A stretch of 10,364 nt of DNA from Alphaproteobacteria bacterium (GTDB taxonomy: Bacteria > Pseudomonadota > Alphaproteobacteria > Micropepsales > Micropepsaceae). The notes under the pieces are model-generated. The model worked only from the letters and a program-made list of their open reading frames with translations, had not been told where the DNA came from and did not search any database. Below are positions 1-7,438 of the stretch, piece after piece. The DNA lies in assembly GCA_026400305.1 (NCBI GenBank), contig JAPLPI010000287.1, positions 1-10,364 of the forward strand. The letters are read 5' to 3'. Within the stretch, counting starts at the first letter, position 1, and the number at the start of each line of letters is the position of its first letter. Both the position numbers and the translations under genes were made by a program.

Positions 1-252
1 GTAGCGGATGCGCTCATTCGGAATCAACTCCAGATATTCTCCGCCGAAAGCATGGCTACTGCCGGTCGAGAAATTGGTGAAGGACATGCGGAAGGTACCG
101 CCGACTTTCGTATCCAGGTGATCGACCTTGCAAGTAAAGCCGTAAGGCGGCAGCTATTTGGCAAGGGCCTGCGCATCCAGAAACGTACGATAGACTTTCT
201 CTGGCCTGGCTGTCAGTACGCGGTGGAATTTGATGCTGCTGGGGGCGGTCAT
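1..252 (-). pseudogene. SRPBCC (AHSA1/START-like) protein, N-terminal part, interrupted by in-frame amber stop
   Basis: Read from an ATG at 252-250, preceded by a good Shine-Dalgarno (AGAGGA), the minus strand gives an SRPBCC-type start: M-T-A-P-S-S-I-K-F-H-R-V-L, then P-E-K-V-Y-R-T-F-L-D. Codon 33 (156-154) is TAG, and the same frame then continues without another stop for 51 codons to the window edge. That stretch includes L-P-P-Y-G-F, V-G-G-T-F-R-M-S-F-T-N-F and G-G-E-Y-L-E-L-I-P-N-E-R-I-R-Y. In homologues of the AHSA1 group the stop position is normally Trp (K-W-L-P-P-Y-G-F), so TGG to TAG is a one-base change. The family has a hydrophobic ligand-binding fold and is often of unknown function; no substrate can be named. 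The C-terminus lies outside the window. It is either a recent nonsense pseudogene or a sequencing error. Family assignment is fairly sure; the broken state depends on the base call. Confidence 0.75.
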
Positions 253-274
253 GATCGTCCTCTTGTGGTATCGC

Positions 275-284
275 TACATTTGTA
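275..284. promoter_or_regulatory. Small inverted repeat upstream of SRPBCC gene (possible operator)
   Basis: TACA-TT-TGTA is a 4+4 inverted repeat with a 2-base centre, 23 bases upstream of the SRPBCC start. Its position suits an operator, but the arms are short and it could be chance. No regulator gene is visible next to it. Confidence 0.2.
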
Positions 285-347
285 AGACGTGTGGAGTGGG
301 CCTGTTCCGACATACCATGCCCGAAAGATTTTGGGGCGAGCCCTCGC

Positions 348-377
348 ACCTGCGGAATCCCGGCCGCTTGCGCAGGT
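348..377. repeat. 7-bp inverted repeat (ACCTGCG / CGCAGGT) in divergent intergenic region
   Basis: ACCTGCG at 348-354 is perfectly repeated in inverted orientation as CGCAGGT at 371-377, with 16 bases between. It sits 64 bases before the transporter ATG, in the 189-base gap between two divergent genes. It could be a widely spaced operator or the stem of a leader hairpin. I found no clear -35/-10 pair for either flanking gene in this gap. Confidence 0.3.
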
Positions 378-441
378 CCGTACAGGCCTTAAGCTAGCCA
401 AAACGCGTGGCCGCCAGAGCCCGCAACCGGGGGCAAAAAAC

Positions 442-1686
442 ATGGCCATTCGCAATCGCGTCGTCGCCTTCACCATGGCGCTGGCCGCTGTCACCTACCT
501 GGATCGGGTGTGCGTCGGCGTGCTGCAGACTAGGATCAGCGCTGACCTGGACCTGTCGCGGGTGCAAATGGGCTACATCTTCAGCGCCTTTGCCGTGGCC
601 TATGCCGCCTTTGGCGTGCCCCTGGCCCGCTGGGCCGACCGGGACGGCGCCCGCAAGGTGCTGACCTGGGTGGTGCTGGTCTGGTCGGCCTTCACCATGG
701 CGACGGCGCTGGCGTGGAATTTCGTCTCCATGGCCGTGATCCGCTTTCTGTTCGGCATCGGCGAGGCCGGCGCCTGGCCCAGCGTGGCGCGGGTCTATTC
801 CCGCTGGATCCCGCTGGCGCAACGCGGCCGCATCCAGGGCATCTTCTTTGCCGGCGCGCATCTGTCGGGCGGGGTGACGCCGCTGGTGGTCATGGCCATG
901 GCCGGCTGGCTGCAATGGCGCATGATCTTCATCGTATTCGGCACCATGGGCGCGCTGTGGGCGGTGTGCTGGCATATCTGGTTCCGGGACGAACCGCGCG
1001 ACCATCCTTCGGTGTCGGCGGAGGAACGCGATCATATCGAAGCGACGCGCGGGCTGGCCGGGGCGGCGCAGGAGACCGGCAGCTGGACCCGGGTGTTCCG
1101 GACTCCGACCGTGGCGCCGCTCTGCATCCAGGCCTTTGCCAATTCCTATGGCTTTTATTTCTTCATCACCTGGCTGCCGACTTATCTGGCGCAGGCGCGC
1201 GGCATGAAAGGCGCGGAGCTCGCAATCTTCTCCGGTCTGCCGCTGATGCTGAGCTTCTTTGCCGACCTGACCGGTGGCGAAGGTTCAGACAAGCTGGCTC
1301 GCCACATCGGCCTGCGCGCCGCGCGCCGGGCGTTCGGCACCGGCGGCTATGTGCTGGCAGCGGGTTCGATCTTCCTGGCCACCCAACTGCCCAGCGGTTT
1401 TGCCGCCGGATTGTTGATCGCCATCGGCGGTGCGTGCTCGATGCTGACCCTGGCACCCGCCTGGGCGACCGCGGTGGATGTCGGCGGCCGGCATGCCGGC
1501 GTCACCGCCGGCACCATGAACAGCATCGGCCAGGTCGGCGGAATATTGAGCCCCATCGTGCTGGCTTACATCGTGGATGCGACCAACGACTGGAACCTGC
1601 CGCTGCTGGTGCTGGCTGGCATCTACGGGGTTGCGGCGCTGGCGTGGCTGGCGATCAATCCTGATCAGCGGGTAGAAGCGGCTTAG
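442..1686 (+). CDS. MFS transporter, anion:cation symporter (ACS)-like
   Basis: A 414-residue inner-membrane secondary transporter with the sequence style of 12-TM major facilitators. TM1 is near residues 7-27 and contains Y-L-D-R. The TM2-TM3 loop carries motif A (A-R-W-A-D-R-D-G-A-R-K, residues 62-72). TM4 has G-I-G-E-A-G-A-W-P-S (105-114), followed by R-G-R-I-Q-G, typical of the ACS branch that moves organic anions such as sugar acids. A central cytosolic loop (about 182-222) separates the two halves, and the TM8 region has W-L-P-T-Y-L. The substrate cannot be told from sequence. An upstream in-frame ATG at 289 would add 51 residues that do not look like a transporter N-terminus; ATG 442 begins the homologous part and has a G-rich stretch 7-11 bases upstream. 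Residues 278-283 read G-G-E-G-S-D, where many relatives have hydrophobic residues between GG and SD. The gene converges on sufA, with stop codons overlapping by 4 bases. Nothing links it to iron-sulfur assembly. Confidence 0.87.
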   Translation: MAIRNRVVAFTMALAAVTYLDRVCVGVLQTRISADLDLSRVQMGYIFSAFAVAYAAFGVPLARWADRDGARKVLTWVVLVWSAFTMATALAWNFVSMAVIRFLFGIGEAGAWPSVARVYSRWIPLAQRGRIQGIFFAGAHLSGGVTPLVVMAMAGWLQWRMIFIVFGTMGALWAVCWHIWFRDEPRDHPSVSAEERDHIEATRGLAGAAQETGSWTRVFRTPTVAPLCIQAFANSYGFYFFITWLPTYLAQARGMKGAELAIFSGLPLMLSFFADLTGGEGSDKLARHIGLRAARRAFGTGGYVLAAGSIFLATQLPSGFAAGLLIAIGGACSMLTLAPAWATAVDVGGRHAGVTAGTMNSIGQVGGILSPIVLAYIVDATNDWNLPLLVLAGIYGVAALAWLAINPDQRVEAA

Positions 1687-2078
1687 ACTTCCTGTGCCGG
1701 GGTGATCTGAACCGACTCGCCGCAGCCGCAGGCGCTGGTCTGGTTGGGATTTTTGAAGATAAAGCGCGCGCCCAGCTTTTCCTGCACAAAGTCCAGTTCG
1801 GTGCCGATCAGGAACAGGATGGCCTTGGGATCGATGAAGATCTTCACGCCCTTGTCTTCCATCACTTCTTCAAACGGCTTGGTGTCCTCGGCATAGGCCA
1901 TGGTGTAGCTCATGCCGGCGCAGCCGCCATTGGTGACGCCCACCCGCAGGCCCAGATACTTGCCGTCGGCGCCAGCCATGATTTCCTGCAGGCGCGCAGC
2001 AGCAACCTCGGTCAGCTTGACCGGCTTGGGACGCTCGCGGCGCGGCTTGGCGGCCGATGTGTTAACGGGGATTTTCAT
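1683..2078 (-). CDS. sufA: SufA, A-type iron-sulfur carrier (HesB/IscA family)
   Basis: A 131-residue cytosolic A-type carrier that receives clusters from the SufBCD scaffold and hands them to apoproteins. The three metal/cluster cysteines of the family are present: C53 in N-G-G-C-A-G-M and C117/C119 in the terminal S-A-C-G-C-G-E-S. The fold landmarks L-G-L-R-V-G-V and L-D-F-V-Q-E-K-L are also present. The first 20 residues are a basic, low-complexity extension (K-P-R-R-E-R-P-K-P) slightly longer than in E. coli SufA. The ATG at 2078-2076 overlaps the sufT stop by one base (TGATG) and has no clear ribosome-binding site, so translation probably depends on coupling to sufT. It is the last gene of the operon. 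Its TAA (1685-1683) overlaps the TAG of the convergent transporter, leaving no room for a separate terminator. Confidence 0.93.
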   Translation of the reverse strand: MKIPVNTSAAKPRRERPKPVKLTEVAAARLQEIMAGADGKYLGLRVGVTNGGCAGMSYTMAYAEDTKPFEEVMEDKGVKIFIDPKAILFLIGTELDFVQEKLGARFIFKNPNQTSACGCGESVQITPAQEV

Positions 2079-2425
2079 CAGAACATGTTCAGTTCGAGCT
2101 TGGCTTCTTCGCTCATGCGCTCGGGCGTCCAGGGCGGATCGAAAGTCATGTTGACCGTCACCTCGCCGATGCCATCGACCAGTTCCAGCGCCGCCTTGAC
2201 GTTCATCGGCATTTCGCCGGCCACGGGGCAATTGGGGGCCGTCAGGGTCATGTCCACCGTGACATCCTTGTTGTCTGCGACATCAACCTTGTAGATAAGA
2301 CCGAGTTCATAGATATCAACCGGGATCTCCGGGTCGAACACGGTCTTCATCGCCGTCACCAGCTTGGTGGTGAACTCGTCCAGTTCCTGTTTGCTGAGAG
2401 CAGATTGGGCGCCAGGTTGGCTCAT
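2078..2425 (-). CDS. sufT: SufT, MIP18/DUF59 family iron-sulfur maturation factor
   Basis: A 115-residue protein of the MIP18 (DUF59) family. SufT-type members help mature iron-sulfur proteins, especially under high demand; the exact biochemical step is less settled than for SufBCD. Seen in the sequence: D-P-E-I-P-V-D-I-Y-E-L-G-L-I-Y (31-45), the conserved T-A-P-N-C-P with C66, and the SufT-specific tail D-P-P-W-T-P-E-R-M-S-E-E-A-K-L-E-L-N-M-F, whose presence argues for SufT over generic DUF59 proteins such as PaaD. A strong ribosome-binding site (AGGAGGG) precedes the ATG at 2425-2423, and the ATG overlaps the sufU stop in an ATGA junction. It lies between sufU and sufA. Confidence 0.93.
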   Translation of the reverse strand: MSQPGAQSALSKQELDEFTTKLVTAMKTVFDPEIPVDIYELGLIYKVDVADNKDVTVDMTLTAPNCPVAGEMPMNVKAALELVDGIGEVTVNMTFDPPWTPERMSEEAKLELNMF

Positions 2426-2868
2426 GTCGCGCCCTCCTCTACGGCGTTTTTATAGGTATGCCAGGCCAGGGTGGCGCATTTCACCCGCATGGGAAATTCG
2501 CTGATGCCGCCCATCACTTCCAGCCGCTCGCGGTCGTCTTCCGGCAGATCGCTGGCGTCTTCGCCCTTCACCAGGTGCAGGAAGCCCTGCATCAGCTTTT
2601 CCGCCTCTTTGGCAGTGCGGCCCTTGAGCATGTCGGTCATCATCGAGGCACTGGCCTGGCTAATGGCGCAGCCCTTGCCTTCAAAGGCGATGTCGCCGAC
2701 ACGGCCATCCGTATCCAGCTTAAGGTAAACCGTCACCTTGTCGCCGCACAAAGGATTATAACCCTCCGCCTTGTGACTGGCATGATCCATCGTTCCGTAA
2801 TGGCGCGGGTGGCGCGAGTGATCGAGGATCACTTCCTGGTATAGTTCGCGGAGCGCATTATCGGTCAT
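2422..2868 (-). CDS. sufU: SufU, zinc-dependent sulfurtransferase (IscU-like fold) partner of SufS
   Basis: A 148-residue IscU-fold protein. It has the four zinc/sulfur-transfer residues of SufU: C41 and D43 (P-L-C-G-D), C67 (G-K-G-C-A-I-S-Q-A-S-A-S-M-M) and C131 (R-V-K-C-A-T-L-A-W). The C67-C131 distance includes the extra segment that separates SufU from classical IscU, and the His of IscU next to the third Cys is replaced as in SufU. In characterised SufU proteins the zinc site lets SufU take persulfide from SufS, doing the job of SufE; that role is inferred here from residues and from the adjacent sufS. The start chosen is ATG 2868-2866, because M-T-D-N-A-L-R-E-L-Y-Q-E-V-I-L-D-H matches the family N-terminus. 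The longer frame from 2955 overlaps sufS. It begins 10 bases after the sufS stop with a weak ribosome-binding site, and overlaps sufT by 4 bases. Confidence 0.93.
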   Translation of the reverse strand: MTDNALRELYQEVILDHSRHPRHYGTMDHASHKAEGYNPLCGDKVTVYLKLDTDGRVGDIAFEGKGCAISQASASMMTDMLKGRTAKEAEKLMQGFLHLVKGEDASDLPEDDRERLEVMGGISEFPMRVKCATLAWHTYKNAVEEGAT

Positions 2869-2878
2869 TGCAGAACCA

Positions 2879-4123
2879 TCACGTAAGTATCCCGCGCGCC
2901 TTGGACAAGCCTGCCACCAGCGCGTCGACATCGGCGCGGGTATTGTAGAGGGCAAAGCTGGCCCGGCTGGTTGAAGCCACGTTAAAGCGTTCCATCAGCA
3001 CCTGGGCGCAGTGATGGCCAGCGCGCACCGCCACGCCTTCGCGGTCCAGGATGGTGGCCAGGTCATGGGCATGCATGCCGTCGGCTTCGAATGAGATGAT
3101 GGCGCCCTTGCCCGGCGCATCGCCGATCACCCGCAGCCAGTTGAACTGGCGCAGCTGCTCGCGGGCATAGGTCAGAAGATCATGTTCATGGGCGGCGACC
3201 GCGGCGCGGTCAAAGCCCGACAGGTAATCCAGCGCCGTGGCAAGGCCCACCGTCTCGATGATCGGCGGGGTGCCGGCTTCGAAGCGTGCCGGCGCATCCG
3301 CATAGATAATACGGTCCTTCATCACTTCCCGGATCATCTCGCCGCCGCCATTGAAGGGGCGCATGCCTTTGAGATGCGCCCGCTTGGCGTACAGCGCGCC
3401 AATGCCGGTGGGGCCGTACAGCTTGTGGCCGGTGACGACATAGAAATCGACGTCCAGCGCCTGCACGTCCACTTTTTCATGCACCGCGCCCTGGCAACCA
3501 TCGGCCAGCACCGGCACACCCCTGGCATGGGCACGGGTAATGATGTCTTTCAGTGGCGTGACGGTGCCCAGCACATTGGACATGTGGGTAACGGCGACCA
3601 GTTTGGTCCTGGAGGTTATCGCGGCATCCAGTGCCTCGATATCCAGACTGCCATCGTCTCGCACATCGACCCATTTCAGCACCGCGCCGGCGCGTTCGCG
3701 CAGGAAGTGCCAGGGCACGATGTTGGAATGATGCTCCATCACCGTCAGCACGATCTCGTCACCCGGCTGTATCAGTGGCGCCAGATACGAATAGGACACC
3801 AGGTTGATCGCTTCGGTGGCGCACTTGGTGAAGATGATCTCGTCCTCGCGGGCGGAATTCAGGAATGCCTGTACCGTGCGACGGGCCGCTTCATAGCGGT
3901 CGGTGGCCGCTGCCGACAGGAAATGCACGCCGCGATGGACATTGGCATACTCGCTCTGGGCGAAGTCGCGCATCGTGTCCAGCACCACGCGCGGCTTCTG
4001 GGCGCTGGCGCCGCTGTCCAGATAGACCAGCGGCTTGCCATAAACCGTGCGCGACAGGATTTCGAAATCGGCACGGGCCTTTTCGGCGTCGAACGAAGCT
4101 GTGATTTTCTGGGGCGCGTTCAT
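2879..4123 (-). CDS. sufS: SufS, group II cysteine desulfurase
   Basis: A 414-residue PLP enzyme that converts L-cysteine to L-alanine, leaving a persulfide on its active-site cysteine for SUF cluster assembly. Key residues are visible: Schiff-base K234 in T-G-H-K-L-Y-G-P-T-G, H131 in M-E-H-H-S-N-I-V-P-W (stacks on PLP), D208 in A-D-G-C-Q, and nucleophile C372 in R-A-G-H-H-C-A-Q. The R-x-G-H-H-C loop and full length mark it as group II (SufS/CsdA), distinct from the IscS-type enzyme encoded at 7435-8601. The start at ATG 4123-4121 follows GAGGG and overlaps the sufD stop by 4 bases (ATGA); the longer frame to 4318 lies inside sufD and is not family-like. The following gene is sufU and no sufE is present, suggesting a SufS-SufU pair. 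Confidence 0.96.
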   Translation of the reverse strand: MNAPQKITASFDAEKARADFEILSRTVYGKPLVYLDSGASAQKPRVVLDTMRDFAQSEYANVHRGVHFLSAAATDRYEAARRTVQAFLNSAREDEIIFTKCATEAINLVSYSYLAPLIQPGDEIVLTVMEHHSNIVPWHFLRERAGAVLKWVDVRDDGSLDIEALDAAITSRTKLVAVTHMSNVLGTVTPLKDIITRAHARGVPVLADGCQGAVHEKVDVQALDVDFYVVTGHKLYGPTGIGALYAKRAHLKGMRPFNGGGEMIREVMKDRIIYADAPARFEAGTPPIIETVGLATALDYLSGFDRAAVAAHEHDLLTYAREQLRQFNWLRVIGDAPGKGAIISFEADGMHAHDLATILDREGVAVRAGHHCAQVLMERFNVASTSRASFALYNTRADVDALVAGLSKARGILT

Positions 4124-5238
4124 GCAACCCTCTTTAAAGCTGTAAGCAGTTCGGTGCGCACCAGCTCGCGCTGGTCGATGTTGACGATTTCCGCCACCGC
4201 ATCTTCCAGGAAAGCCTGAAGCAAAAGGCCACGGGCTTCCGCTTCGGGAATGCCGCGGGCGCGCAGGTAGAAAAGCGATTCCGCATCCAGATCGCCCACC
4301 GCCGCGCCATGGGCGCATTTGACGTCATCGGCGAAGATTTCCAGTTCGGGCTTCAGATCGGCTTCGGCATTTTCGCTAAGCAGCAGCGCCTTGGCGCTCT
4401 GGTGGCTGTCGCTGCCATCGGCTCCTTTGGCCACCGTCACCTTGCCCTGGTAGACGGCGCGGGCATTGCCGCCCGCGACATGCTTGAACAGCTGGGTGCT
4501 GGCGGTGTTGCCGTGGCGATGAATGACATGGGTGGTGACATCGCTGTGGCGCTTGCCGTCCAGCACCGAGACGCCGGACAGGTGCGCTTGCGCGCCCTCG
4601 CCTTCCAGCGCGATTTCAAGCTCCATGCGCGACAGTTTACTACCAAATCCGACGAAGTGGGCGCAATAACGAGCACCCGCGGCGATACACAAGCTGGCTT
4701 CTTCCACCAACACCGCGTCCGCGGACTGCTGTGAAATCCGTACATGTTCGAGCGAAGCACCTTCGCCCAGCACGATCTCGAAACCAACATTGCGGAAATC
4801 GGCAATGCCGACGCTTTCCACCAGGGTCAGCGAAGCGCCGTCTTCCAGCACAAGAAGCCCGCGCACATGTCCGTTGCCCTGGAAAGTCAGCTTCAGCGGC
4901 CTGGAAATTTTCGCGCCTTTGGCAATCCGCAATGCCACACCGCCATCCGACAAGGTCAGCGAGGCCGTGCCCATGATATTGCGGCCGGCGGTGGCGAAAT
5001 GTTTCTGCACCCAGTCCGGGGCTCCGTTCCTAGATAAATCGAACATCTCGACGCCATCCGGCAGCGTATCCACCTGCCAGAGCGCCTGGTCGGTGCCGAT
5101 GCCGGCCTCGCCCAATGCCACTTTCAGGTCGGAATATTTCCATTCCTCCACACGGCGCGTGGGAACGCCATGCGATCCGAAGATCGTGGCGGCTTCGGCC
5201 TTGCGGGCTTCAATGGTGGAAGGCAGCACCAGCGTCAT
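4120..5238 (-). CDS. sufD: SufD, SufBC2D scaffold subunit
   Basis: A 372-residue subunit that pairs with SufB and binds SufC to form the cytosolic cluster-assembly scaffold. N-terminal marker: P-T-R-R-V-E-E-W-K-Y-S-D-L (26-38). The middle is a beta-helix-like region rich in short hydrophobic strands and glycines. The C-terminal SufB/SufD signature is H-R-H-G-N-T...T-Q-L-F-K-H (240-253) followed by K-P-E-L-E-I-F-A-D-D-V-K-C-A-H-G-A (296-312). H310 appears to correspond to E. coli SufD His360, which lines the nascent-cluster site at the SufB-SufD interface. It is shorter than E. coli SufD (423 residues), mainly on the N-terminal side. ATG 5238-5236 has a strong ribosome-binding site (AAGGAG) and overlaps the sufC stop by 4 bases; the stop overlaps the sufS start by 4 bases. 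Confidence 0.95.
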   Translation of the reverse strand: MTLVLPSTIEARKAEAATIFGSHGVPTRRVEEWKYSDLKVALGEAGIGTDQALWQVDTLPDGVEMFDLSRNGAPDWVQKHFATAGRNIMGTASLTLSDGGVALRIAKGAKISRPLKLTFQGNGHVRGLLVLEDGASLTLVESVGIADFRNVGFEIVLGEGASLEHVRISQQSADAVLVEEASLCIAAGARYCAHFVGFGSKLSRMELEIALEGEGAQAHLSGVSVLDGKRHSDVTTHVIHRHGNTASTQLFKHVAGGNARAVYQGKVTVAKGADGSDSHQSAKALLLSENAEADLKPELEIFADDVKCAHGAAVGDLDAESLFYLRARGIPEAEARGLLLQAFLEDAVAEIVNIDQRELVRTELLTALKRVA

Positions 5239-5984
5239 GCCGGCTCCTTCAGGATATGCTCATAACCCTTGGCTTCCAGCTCCAGCGCAAGTTCCTTGCC
5301 GCCTTCAGCCACGATCTTGCCGCGCGCCAGCACGTGGATGCGATCGGGCACGATGTAATCCAGTAGGCGCTGATAATGGGTGATCACCAGCATGGCGCGC
5401 GAAGAGGCGCGCAGGGTGTTGACGCCTTCGGCTACCAACTTCAAGGCGTCGATGTCGAGACCCGAGTCCGTTTCGTCCAGCACCGCCAGCTTAGGCTCGA
5501 ATAGCGCCATCTGCAAGATTTCCAGCCGCTTCTTCTCGCCGCCAGAAAAGCCGACATTTAGGGCGCGCTTCAGCATTTCTTCGCTGACATTTAAGGTCTT
5601 GGCCTTGGCCCGTACCAGCTTCAGAACAGCCACCGCATCTAGATCGGATTCGCCGCGCGCCCGGCGCTGGCTATTCAGCGCTGTCTTCAGAAACATCATG
5701 GTGGTGACGCCAGGAATTTCCACCGGATACTGCATGGCCAGGAACACCCCCTTGGCGGCGCGCACTTCCGGCGCCAGCGCCGCGAGGTCTTCGCCGTTAT
5801 AGGTGATCAAACCTTCGGTGATGTCGTAGCCGGCGCGGCCCGCCAGAACATAAGACAAGGTGGACTTGCCGGAGCCATTGGGGCCCATGATGGCGTGGAC
5901 TTCGCCAGCCTTGATCGACAGGTTCAGGCCCTTGAGGATCTCCTTGTCCCCAACCGAGACGTGCAGATTTTTGATCTCGAGCAT
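5235..5984 (-). CDS. sufC: SufC, ABC-type ATPase of the SUF scaffold
   Basis: A 249-residue soluble ABC ATPase that powers the conformational changes of the SufBC2D complex. It is not a transporter: no membrane partner is encoded nearby. All nucleotide-binding motifs are intact: Walker A G-P-N-G-S-G-K-S-T (34-42), Q-loop Q85 in A-M-Q-Y-P-V-E-I-P-G, ABC signature F-S-G-G-E-K-K-R (146-153), Walker B L-A-V-L-D-E-T-D-S-G-L-D (167-178) with the SufC-typical D-E-T-D-S-G, and H-loop H203 in I-T-H-Y-Q-R-L-L. Length and order are normal for SufC. The ATG at 5984-5982 lies two bases after the sufB TAG, with an AGG in the end of sufB serving as a modest ribosome-binding site; the stop overlaps sufD by 4 bases. 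Confidence 0.97.
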   Translation of the reverse strand: MLEIKNLHVSVGDKEILKGLNLSIKAGEVHAIMGPNGSGKSTLSYVLAGRAGYDITEGLITYNGEDLAALAPEVRAAKGVFLAMQYPVEIPGVTTMMFLKTALNSQRRARGESDLDAVAVLKLVRAKAKTLNVSEEMLKRALNVGFSGGEKKRLEILQMALFEPKLAVLDETDSGLDIDALKLVAEGVNTLRASSRAMLVITHYQRLLDYIVPDRIHVLARGKIVAEGGKELALELEAKGYEHILKEPA

Positions 5985-5986
5985 GA

Positions 5987-7438
5987 CTAACCTACCGAAC
6001 CTTCCAAAGAGATGCCCACCAGCTTCTGCGCCTCGACGGCGAATTCCATGGGCAATTGCTGCAAGACTTCCTTGCAGAAACCATTGACGATTAGCGACAC
6101 CGCCTCATCCTGAGGTATACCGCGCGCCAGGCAATAGAAAAGCTGGTCCTCGGCGATCTTGGACGTGGTCGCTTCATGTTCGATGCGCGCCGTCGGGTTG
6201 CGGCTTTCGATATATGGCACAGTATGGGCGCCGCAGTCGCCGCCGATTAAAAGCGAGTCGCACTGGGTGTAGTTGCGCGCGTTCTTGGCCTTGCCATAGA
6301 TACTGACCAGGCCGCGATAGGTGTTCTGTGCCTTGCCGGCCGAAATCCCCTTGGAGATGATGCGCGAGCGGGTGTTGGCCCCCAAGTGTATCATCTTGGT
6401 GCCGGTATCGGCCTGCTGGTAATTGTTGGCGATGGCGATGGAATAAAATTCCCCGACTGATTCGTCGCCGCGCAGGATGCAGCTGGGATATTTCCAGGTG
6501 ATGGCCGAACCGGTCTCCACCTGCGTCCAGCTGATCTTGGACTTCTTGCCCCGGCAATCGCCGCGCTTGGTGACGAAGTTGAAAATACCGCCCAGCCCGT
6601 TCTCGTCGCCCGGATACCAGTTCTGCACCGTGGAATATTTGATCTCGGCATTGTCCAGCGCCACCAGCTCGACCACCGCGGCATGCAGCTGGTTCTCGTC
6701 GCGCTTGGGTGCTGTGCAGCCTTCCAGGTAGCTCACATAACTGCCTTCATCGGCCACGATCAGCGTGCGCTCGAACTGGCCCGTTTCCGACGCATTGATG
6801 CGGAAATAGGTCGATAGCTCCATCGGGCAGCGCACGCCCTTGGGCACATAGACGAACGTGCCGTCAGAGAACACCGCCGAGTTCAAGGTAGCGAAGAAAT
6901 TGTCGGTTACCGGCACCACCGTGCCCAGATACTTCTTCACCAGATCGGGATAATCGCGGATCGCCTCGCTGATCGGGCAGAAGATCACACCTGCCTCGTT
7001 CAGCTTGGCCTTGAAGGTAGTGGCGACCGACACGCTGTCAAACACCGCGTCCACCGCAACGCCGGCCAACGCCATCTGTTCCTGCAGCGGGATGCCAAGT
7101 TTCTTGTAGGTTTCCAGCAGCTTGGGATCGACTTCGTCCAGACTCTGCTTCAGCGGCGTGTTCTTGGGCGCCGCGTAATAATAGGAATTCTGGTAGTCAA
7201 TCCTGGGATAATGCACCCGCGCCCAGTTGGGCTCCTTCATCGCGCCCCAACGCTTGAACGCGGCCAGGCGCCATTCCAGCATCCATTCGGGCTCGCCCTT
7301 CTTCGCCGAAATATAGCGCACCGTACCTTCCGACAGGCCACGCGGCGCCATCTCCATCTCGATGTCGGTGACGAAGCCGTATTTGTACTTGTCGCCGATC
7401 TCGGCGACCTGGGCTTTGGTTTCCGCGGCGATGCTCAT
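5987..7438 (-). CDS. sufB: SufB, SufBC2D scaffold subunit and cluster-building site
   Basis: A 483-residue protein on which the iron-sulfur cluster is assembled, in complex with SufC and SufD. Typical SufB blocks are seen in order: K-Y-K-Y-G-F-V-T-D (17-25), P-E-W-M-L-E-W-R-L (50-58), [13 protein letters not shown] (72-84), [16 protein letters not shown] (198-213), Y-L-E-G-C-T-A-P (237-244) and [15 protein letters not shown] (392-406). C393 lies 90 residues from the C-terminus, exactly like the essential Cys405 of E. coli SufB. The protein ends in the usual S-L-E-x-S-V-G. ATG 7438-7436 has a good ribosome-binding site (AAGGAAG) and overlaps the upstream desulfurase stop by 4 bases; the longer open frame to 7711 lies inside that gene and is spurious. 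Confidence 0.97.
   Translation of the reverse strand: MSIAAETKAQVAEIGDKYKYGFVTDIEMEMAPRGLSEGTVRYISAKKGEPEWMLEWRLAAFKRWGAMKEPNWARVHYPRIDYQNSYYYAAPKNTPLKQSLDEVDPKLLETYKKLGIPLQEQMALAGVAVDAVFDSVSVATTFKAKLNEAGVIFCPISEAIRDYPDLVKKYLGTVVPVTDNFFATLNSAVFSDGTFVYVPKGVRCPMELSTYFRINASETGQFERTLIVADEGSYVSYLEGCTAPKRDENQLHAAVVELVALDNAEIKYSTVQNWYPGDENGLGGIFNFVTKRGDCRGKKSKISWTQVETGSAITWKYPSCILRGDESVGEFYSIAIANNYQQADTGTKMIHLGANTRSRIISKGISAGKAQNTYRGLVSIYGKAKNARNYTQCDSLLIGGDCGAHTVPYIESRNPTARIEHEATTSKIAEDQLFYCLARGIPQDEAVSLIVNGFCKEVLQQLPMEFAVEAQKLVGISLEGSVG

Noticed and set aside
154..156. UAG recoding (genetic-code change or pyrrolysine-type readthrough) as explanation for the stop in the SRPBCC gene
   Set aside because: TAG terminates sufB, iscR, the hydrolase, anmK and the transporter at the expected protein ends, so UAG acts as a normal stop here.
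289..441. N-terminal 51-residue extension of the transporter
   Set aside because: The added residues have no membrane or signal character and no homology-like pattern; the MFS fold begins at ATG 442.
394..1035. Minus-strand open frame opposite the transporter
   Set aside because: Composition (His/Gly/Arg-rich) and lack of motifs mark it as the shadow of the plus-strand gene.
1273..1290. G-G-E-G-S-D in the transporter as a possible mutated G-G-x-x-S-D motif
   Set aside because: Unusual for a TM-loop junction, but this loop varies in the family and the frame is intact; no basis to call damage.
3182..4219. Long plus-strand open frame (345 codons) opposite sufS
   Set aside because: It lies wholly antisense to a clearly conserved gene, its translation is His/Arg/Gly-rich without domain motifs, and long antisense frames are expected in GC-rich DNA.
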